Below, in pieces: positions 7,396 to 10,733 of a stretch of DNA of 10,733 nucleotides. Position 1 is the stretch's first letter. Every line of letters begins with the position of its first letter. The stretch lies in the NCBI GenBank assembly GCA_964468655.1, contig CAYXUG010000064.1:1-10733 (forward strand), in the 5' to 3' direction. Source of the stretch: CAYXUG01 sp964468655. Lineage in GTDB: Bacteria > Fidelibacterota > Marinisomatia > Marinisomatales > CAYXUG01. A program made the position numbers and the translations under genes. Below the pieces are notes generated by a model that worked only from the letters and a program-made list of their open reading frames with translations, was not told where the DNA came from and searched no databases.

Positions 7396-8640
7396 ATGAA
7401 AATTCTCATCCTCGGCAGCAGTGTCATTGGTATAACAACAGCGTATGAACTACAAAAAGATGGACATGAAGTAACCGTTATTGACCGCCAGCCAAAACCT
7501 GCCATGGAAACCAGTTACGCAAACGCCGGACTCATCGCTCCCGGACATGCTTTTTCCTGGGCGGCTCCCGGAATGCCGTCCAACCTTTTTAAATCAATCT
7601 ACCGGAAAGATCAGGTATTCCGATTCAGATCAAACTTGAATCCACAGTTGTTAAGATGGGGATGGCAGTTTTTTAAGGAATGCACCAAAACCAGATCAAT
7701 AAGAAATACAGAAAAAAAGTTCCAATTCTGCAGATATTCGCAGCAAATATTCCACAAAGTTATTGAAGAAACTGGAATTGAATTTGATCGCGTTCAGGGT
7801 GGACTGTTATATATTTATCGTTCTCAGGAAGCTCTCGAAGAAGGAGTTGAAAAAGCAGAAATCCTGCGCAATCAAAATATGGTCCTTGAGGTTGTAGACA
7901 GGAATCGGGTTTGTGAAATTGAACCTTCTCTTGAACCTGTAAAAGAAAAGATAGCCGGCGCCATTTTTGCCCCTTCCGATGAAGCCGGGGATACCTACCA
8001 GTTCACAGAAAAATTATCTCAAATTTGCAAGCAAAAGGGGGTCGAATTCAAATTCAATACAACTGTTAAAAAGTTGGCTTTCAATAACGATCGAATTAAG
8101 AATGTGGTAACAGATCAGGGTGAATTTAAGGCGGATGCTTTTGTGCTTGCTATGGGGCCATTCAGTCCTAAACTGGTTAAGCCGTTGGGGATTTATCTGC
8201 CAATTTATCCGGTGAAAGGATATTCCATTACCATACCTGTACAAAACGGTTCAACAGCTCCCACTGGCGCCGGGATTGATGAACATCATTTTTTGGGATA
8301 TGCCCGATTTGGGGATCGAATCAGGTTCACTTCCATTGCAGAAATTTCCGGTTACAGCACTGCACATTCACCGGCAGATTTTGAATTTATCATCAATGCC
8401 GCTAAGGATTTATTCCCCACAGCCGGTGATTTTTCAAACGCTGAGTACTGGGCAGGACTCCGCCCCATGACACCGGAAGGGATACCCATTTTAGGATGGA
8501 GTAAATTTGAAAATCTTTACTTTAACACAGGGCACGGTCACCTGGGGTGGACGATGGCATGCGGTTCAGCTAAAATTGTGGCAGATTTGATTGAGGGGAG
8601 AGAAACTGAAATTGAAGGTGTATGGGGTTCTGCTGTTTAG
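7396..8640 (+). CDS. dadA: D-amino-acid dehydrogenase, DadA type
   Basis: A 414-residue FAD enzyme of the DAAO/DadA family that oxidatively deaminates D-amino acids (classically D-alanine) to 2-oxo acids, feeding electrons to the membrane quinone chain. Similarity to E. coli DadA (432 aa) runs throughout: HEVTVIDR near the N-terminus, the METSYANAGLIAPG segment, YPVKGYS, GLRPMTPEG around Arg356, and NTGHGHLGWTMACGS at 377-391. One odd point: the FAD-binding loop reads G7-S-S-V-I-G12, with Ser9 replacing the second Gly of GxGxxG. The rest appears intact. The ATG at 7396 places GxGxxG at the normal distance but has no clear Shine-Dalgarno. It follows the sulfoxide reductase by 38 bases and may share its transcript. 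No alanine racemase gene is nearby, so the substrate is inferred from the family. Confidence 0.92.
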   Translation: MKILILGSSVIGITTAYELQKDGHEVTVIDRQPKPAMETSYANAGLIAPGHAFSWAAPGMPSNLFKSIYRKDQVFRFRSNLNPQLLRWGWQFFKECTKTRSIRNTEKKFQFCRYSQQIFHKVIEETGIEFDRVQGGLLYIYRSQEALEEGVEKAEILRNQNMVLEVVDRNRVCEIEPSLEPVKEKIAGAIFAPSDEAGDTYQFTEKLSQICKQKGVEFKFNTTVKKLAFNNDRIKNVVTDQGEFKADAFVLAMGPFSPKLVKPLGIYLPIYPVKGYSITIPVQNGSTAPTGAGIDEHHFLGYARFGDRIRFTSIAEISGYSTAHSPADFEFIINAAKDLFPTAGDFSNAEYWAGLRPMTPEGIPILGWSKFENLYFNTGHGHLGWTMACGSAKIVADLIEGRETEIEGVWGSAV

Positions 8641-8652
8641 TTGCATTATTGG

Positions 8653-8688
8653 AGGTGCCACTTTGGCACCTTAAAATTTCTATTTTTT
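8653..8688 (+). terminator. Probable terminator after dadA
   Basis: AGGTGCCA (8653-8660) and TGGCACCT (8664-8671) form a perfect 8-bp stem with a three-base loop, 12 bases after the dadA stop. The downstream tract is AT-rich but interrupted, with a clean run of six T only at 8683-8688, so it is weaker than the fad terminator. It could alternatively be the first member of the palindrome cluster that follows. Confidence 0.55.
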
Positions 8689-8698
8689 CCATTGTATC

Positions 8699-8716
8699 AC
8701 AAGCATCCTTGCTTGT
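8699..8716. repeat. Short palindrome, 7-bp stem
   Basis: ACAAGCA (8699-8705) and TGCTTGT (8710-8716) are perfect reverse complements with the loop TCCT. There is no T-tract after it. It is the second of a row of hairpins downstream of dadA. Confidence 0.55.
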
Positions 8717-8723
8717 ACCCCAT

Positions 8724-8744
8724 ATTCAATCTGGAAGATTGAAT
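8724..8744. repeat. Short palindrome, 9-bp stem
   Basis: ATTCAATCT (8724-8732) and AGATTGAAT (8736-8744) pair perfectly around the loop GGA. It lies seven bases after the previous hairpin, so the two may form a tandem unit. Confidence 0.6.
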
Positions 8745-8775
8745 TACTCTCATTTAACACTCTTCCACAATCGCA

Positions 8776-8794
8776 ATTGGACTTGACTTCCAAT
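8776..8794. repeat. Short palindrome, 6-bp stem
   Basis: ATTGGA (8776-8781) pairs with TCCAAT (8789-8794) around a seven-base loop. Its right arm shares two bases with the next hairpin, so only one of them could fully form at a time. Confidence 0.35.
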
Positions 8795-8810
8795 CCGCCA
8801 ACCGGCGGAT
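8793..8810. repeat. GC-rich REP-like palindrome, 7-bp stem
   Basis: ATCCGCC (8793-8799) and GGCGGAT (8804-8810) pair perfectly with loop AACC. It is the most GC-rich patch of an AT-rich gap and resembles the TCCGCC-N4-GGCGGA intergenic palindromes seen repeatedly in some bacterial genomes. Repetition elsewhere in this genome cannot be seen here. Confidence 0.55.
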
Positions 8811-8854
8811 GAAGGATCTTCTCACATCAACCACCAAACTAATGCAGATCCTTC
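8811..8854. repeat. Palindrome with 9-bp stem and 26-base loop
   Basis: GAAGGATCT (8811-8819) and AGATCCTTC (8846-8854) are perfect reverse complements. The stem directly abuts the GC-rich hairpin ending at 8810, so the two could stack. The AGATCCTTCGC wording resembles dispersed intergenic repeats of some environmental bacteria; that link is from memory and unverified. Confidence 0.5.
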
Positions 8855-9162
8855 GCACCGATAAAATCAGTACTTAGGGTGACACAATCTACTTTTACAG
8901 TATATTAACTTCAACGGCTCTTTTACTTCGTAAAACTGAAGACAGCATTGCCACAATGACCGAGGGATTTAACTAGTGATATGTTTTCAGGCTTGGTCAT
9001 TTTAAGTTCAAAAAGTCTGTGGTAATAAAAAGATTAAATACTTTATTTAGCGAGATGACTGGGATTATATTTTGAAATATTTCTTCTCTTTAAAATAACA
9101 ATATGCTTATACAAATACTGTGGTGAATTTCCGTTGACTTGATTGTTTATATACAAGTATAA

Positions 9163-9753
9163 CTAAAGCAATGGAGGCAATGAGGAATAAATCATTGATG
9201 CTACCGAACCTAATGAATTAACAAAGCCATCAAGATCTGAATAATCAATGCCACCCATTATCGCTGGTGATATTAAAGAGTATGATTCTTCTTTATTATT
9301 ACCCATAAGCCCATATGCTGACCAAGCATAAATCATTTCGTATGCACAAGTATAAAAATAGTATGAGAATTCAATTTGCTCAATCAAAGAAGAATCACCT
9401 TTTGATGCTGCATCAGCCCTAGTACGAAGAGATGAAAAGTTTACATCAGGTAAAGTGGAAACAAAACTATATTTTGAATCAACAGATGGTAGTATTTCCG
9501 ATGTTGCAATCTGTCTTCTTCTTACAAAAATATGTCTGTGTGCTGATTGAAAATCATCAAATAAAGTTTCAGCATTATTACCAAATGTAGAAAATGATCT
9601 TTGCAACTCCTGCCACATAGCTTGAATCGTTAATCCTTCATAAAGAAGATTCTTTGTAAGTTTAATAGGATACTCATTAAAAGAATAACGGTCACGGAAT
9701 TCATTTAATTTTTTCATTTTTTCTGAATTGAGCATTTCAATAAAATTATCCAT
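9163..9753 (-). CDS. Hypothetical protein, unrecognised
   Basis: An open reading frame encoding 196 residues from the start chosen here. I do not recognise the family. It has no signal peptide and no clear membrane segment. It begins with a charged, probably helical region (EKMKKLNEFRDRY), has an RRR cluster in HIFVRRRQIA before the middle, and an aromatic-rich stretch with SYYFYTCAYEMIYAWSAYG in the C-terminal third. An ATG 18 bases further upstream (9771) is in frame but has no ribosome site; the ATG at 9753 has AGGAAGGA seven bases before it and is preferred. It is the last of three minus-strand genes, 50 bases after the TPR gene. The strong ribosome site and uninterrupted frame support a real gene; function unknown. 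Confidence 0.7.
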   Translation of the reverse strand: MDNFIEMLNSEKMKKLNEFRDRYSFNEYPIKLTKNLLYEGLTIQAMWQELQRSFSTFGNNAETLFDDFQSAHRHIFVRRRQIATSEILPSVDSKYSFVSTLPDVNFSSLRTRADAASKGDSSLIEQIEFSYYFYTCAYEMIYAWSAYGLMGNNKEESYSLISPAIMGGIDYSDLDGFVNSLGSVASMIYSSLPPLL

Positions 9754-9760
9754 AATTATT

Positions 9761-9768
9761 TCCTTCCT
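9761..9768 (-). promoter_or_regulatory. Ribosome binding site that decides the start at 9753
   Basis: Read on the minus strand this is AGGAAGGA, a strong Shine-Dalgarno sequence seven bases before the ATG at 9753. It overlaps the first codons that would follow the alternative ATG at 9771, which argues against that upstream start. Confidence 0.7.
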
Positions 9769-9803
9769 CATTGCTGGTTACAAAATCAATTTAAAATGTA
9801 TAA

Positions 9804-10496
9804 CTAACCAATTCTTTTCTCTGATTCTTCAACCATAAATCTTATACCATCTGGTAAATTATCCGAAAATAAATCGTCCATCCCTCGAATCCCTATAGAG
9901 TTTAATAATTGCATACCATAATCATGACACAATGAATAGTCATGGTAATTAAAAGATTCTACAACAACTCTTGAAAGTATAATTTCAACTTTTGATCTAT
10001 CAAGTCCCAACAAATTATCATTTTTAGTAAGCATTCCGGGTTTCCAATTCATCTCATTTTTAAATATTTCTAATCCCTCTTTATAGGTATCTATTGCTTT
10101 TTCATATTCATTTAGTTCAGCATAGCAATCCCCTTTTCTAGTCCAAACATCAACACCCCCTTCTACCGGACTATCCATATCATATTTTTTAATAAAATCT
10201 AATATAGAGATTCCAAATTCATAAATGCTCTTTTTTTGTTTTTTATTTAATTTAGATTTATTTATGTAATCTAATAAGTGACAACAACAACCATAAACCA
10301 TGCTCAAATAAAAACCATTATTTACACTTTTATCTTCATTTTTAAATCCATAGTAGAAATCCTCCATACCATAAACATCCCTTATTATTTTCGATGTAAT
10401 TTCAGTACAGATTAATTTCACTTCGTTCTGTGTTAATTCTCGATAAGAGAAATTACCATCAATCACAATATTTTTTAGAGTTAGAGTTTGACTCAT
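9804..10496 (-). CDS. Hypothetical protein with one tetratricopeptide repeat
   Basis: A 230-residue, probably cytoplasmic and mostly helical protein. Residues about 116-149 fit a TPR: Trp118, Gly122, Tyr125, Ala134, Tyr138 and Gly141 fall at the W4-G8-Y11-A20-F24-A27 positions of the consensus, in GDCYAELNEYEKAIDTYKEGL. Lysine-rich helices lie before it, around 79-104, and an unusual CCCH run sits at 70-73. No catalytic motif is evident, so a protein-binding or adaptor role is the most that can be inferred. The ATG at 10496 has no clear ribosome site; the next Met (44) would drop a plausible N-terminus. Base composition is very AT-rich, unlike the fad genes. It lies 29 bases after the edge gene and 50 before the next, so the three are probably co-transcribed. 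Confidence 0.78.
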   Translation of the reverse strand: MSQTLTLKNIVIDGNFSYRELTQNEVKLICTEITSKIIRDVYGMEDFYYGFKNEDKSVNNGFYLSMVYGCCCHLLDYINKSKLNKKQKKSIYEFGISILDFIKKYDMDSPVEGGVDVWTRKGDCYAELNEYEKAIDTYKEGLEIFKNEMNWKPGMLTKNDNLLGLDRSKVEIILSRVVVESFNYHDYSLCHDYGMQLLNSIGIRGMDDLFSDNLPDGIRFMVEESEKRIG

Positions 10497-10525
10497 TAGG
10501 GTTAAATCAATAGAAATTTGATCGT

Positions 10526-10733
10526 TTATTTAAGATACTCTAATAAATATCCAACGAGTGAAAACTGAATTTCATCGGTTAAATCTGTTGCGTCATTACA
10601 AAATGATTTTGGAGAAAGAATTTTAGATCCATTTCCTTCGAAATCTAAATTAAATTGTAAATCAGCTAATAAATATTCAGGGTAAAGTCGCAATTTAGCC
10701 ACCAATGTTAATAAATTACACATATGATAAAGC
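10526..10733 (-). CDS. Hypothetical protein, probably cut by the window edge
   Basis: A minus-strand reading frame ending at TAA (10526-10528). A Met codon at 10723 would give 65 residues, but the frame stays open to the window end, so the true start may lie outside and the visible part may be only the C-terminus. No family is recognised; the visible part has alternating hydrophobic segments (LLTLVAKLRLYPEYLLADLQ, FSLVGYLLEYL) and no clear motif. No ribosome site is visible before 10723, which also favours a longer protein. Same strand and a 29-base gap suggest an operon with the TPR gene. Confidence 0.5.
   Translation of the reverse strand, partial: LYHMCNLLTLVAKLRLYPEYLLADLQFNLDFEGNGSKILSPKSFCNDATDLTDEIQFSLVGYLLEYLK

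Larger units (their letters stand above)
8641..9162. other. Gene-free gap between converging gene blocks, rich in palindromes
   Basis: I see no coding region in these 522 bases. From 8653 to 8854 the sequence is almost wholly made of short hairpins, listed separately. From 8909 to 9001 two weaker stems occur: CTTCA (8909-8913) with TGAAG (8937-8941) enclosing TTTTAC/GTAAAA (8921-8926/8930-8935), and a 10-bp stem with one G-U between 8955-8964 and 8992-9001. From 9002 to 9162 I see only AT-rich sequence. The gap separates dadA (+) from the unrecognised minus-strand genes. Confidence 0.7.

Noticed and set aside
7396..8640. Glycine oxidase (ThiO) or sarcosine oxidase instead of DadA
   Set aside because: The length and the segments METSYANAG, GLRPMTPEG and NTGHGHLGWTMACGS match DadA closely, and no thiamine-synthesis genes are nearby.
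8653..8854. CRISPR array
   Set aside because: The palindromes differ from each other in sequence and are not separated by spacers of equal length; there is no recurring repeat unit.
9137..9158. Possible terminator hairpin for the minus-strand genes
   Set aside because: Only five base pairs (ACTTG with CAAGT) around a 12-base AT-rich loop, with no convincing T-tract on the minus strand.
9753..9771. Upstream ATG as the start of the unrecognised minus-strand gene
   Set aside because: It lacks a ribosome site, and the six extra codons contain the strong AGGAAGGA site that serves the ATG at 9753.

Overview
The window carries a complete bacterial fatty-acid beta-oxidation operon, a pair of amino-acid-related genes, a non-coding gap packed with palindromes, and an AT-rich block of unrecognised genes on the opposite strand. 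The organism cannot be named from this sequence. Moderate-to-low GC, visible Shine-Dalgarno sites before several genes, and Bacillus-type FadE/FadN enzymes beside a DadA of the proteobacterial kind suggest an uncultured free-living heterotroph. Something near the Marinimicrobia/Calditrichota/FCB group is a guess only. No rRNA, tRNA, CRISPR array, transposase or replication origin was seen.

Region 1 (1-6885, + strand) is the operon: TetR-family regulator, acyl-CoA dehydrogenase (fadE type), thiolase (fadA), a seven-helix hemolysin-III/PAQR membrane protein, and a 3-hydroxyacyl-CoA dehydrogenase/enoyl-CoA hydratase fusion (fadN type). Junctions are tight: a 4-base ATGA overlap, then gaps of 12, 0 and 11 bases. 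The three enzymes cover all four steps of the spiral; electron-transfer flavoprotein and acyl-CoA ligase are not in the window. A 9+9 bp inverted repeat just before the regulator is a typical TetR operator and lies where transcription probably starts, so the regulator probably represses itself and the whole operon, perhaps released by acyl-CoA. The operon ends at a strong intrinsic terminator (6852-6885), preceded by a separate long two-tier hairpin (6742-6837).

Region 2 (6884-8640, + strand) holds a free-methionine-(R)-sulfoxide reductase with all three family cysteines and a D-amino-acid dehydrogenase (dadA). The reductase appears to start with TTG inside the T-tract of the operon terminator. 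The dadA product has Ser in place of the second Gly of its FAD-binding GxGxxG motif. A terminator-like hairpin follows dadA.

Region 3 (8641-9162) has no gene I can support. Its first half contains five or six short perfect hairpins in a row, resembling REP-type intergenic repeats; its second half has two weaker stems.

Region 4 (9163-10733, - strand) holds two complete genes and one gene at the window edge, close together and converging on dadA. They are richer in A+T than the rest. One has a single tetratricopeptide repeat; the others are unrecognised. This looks like accessory, possibly acquired DNA, and its function is unknown.
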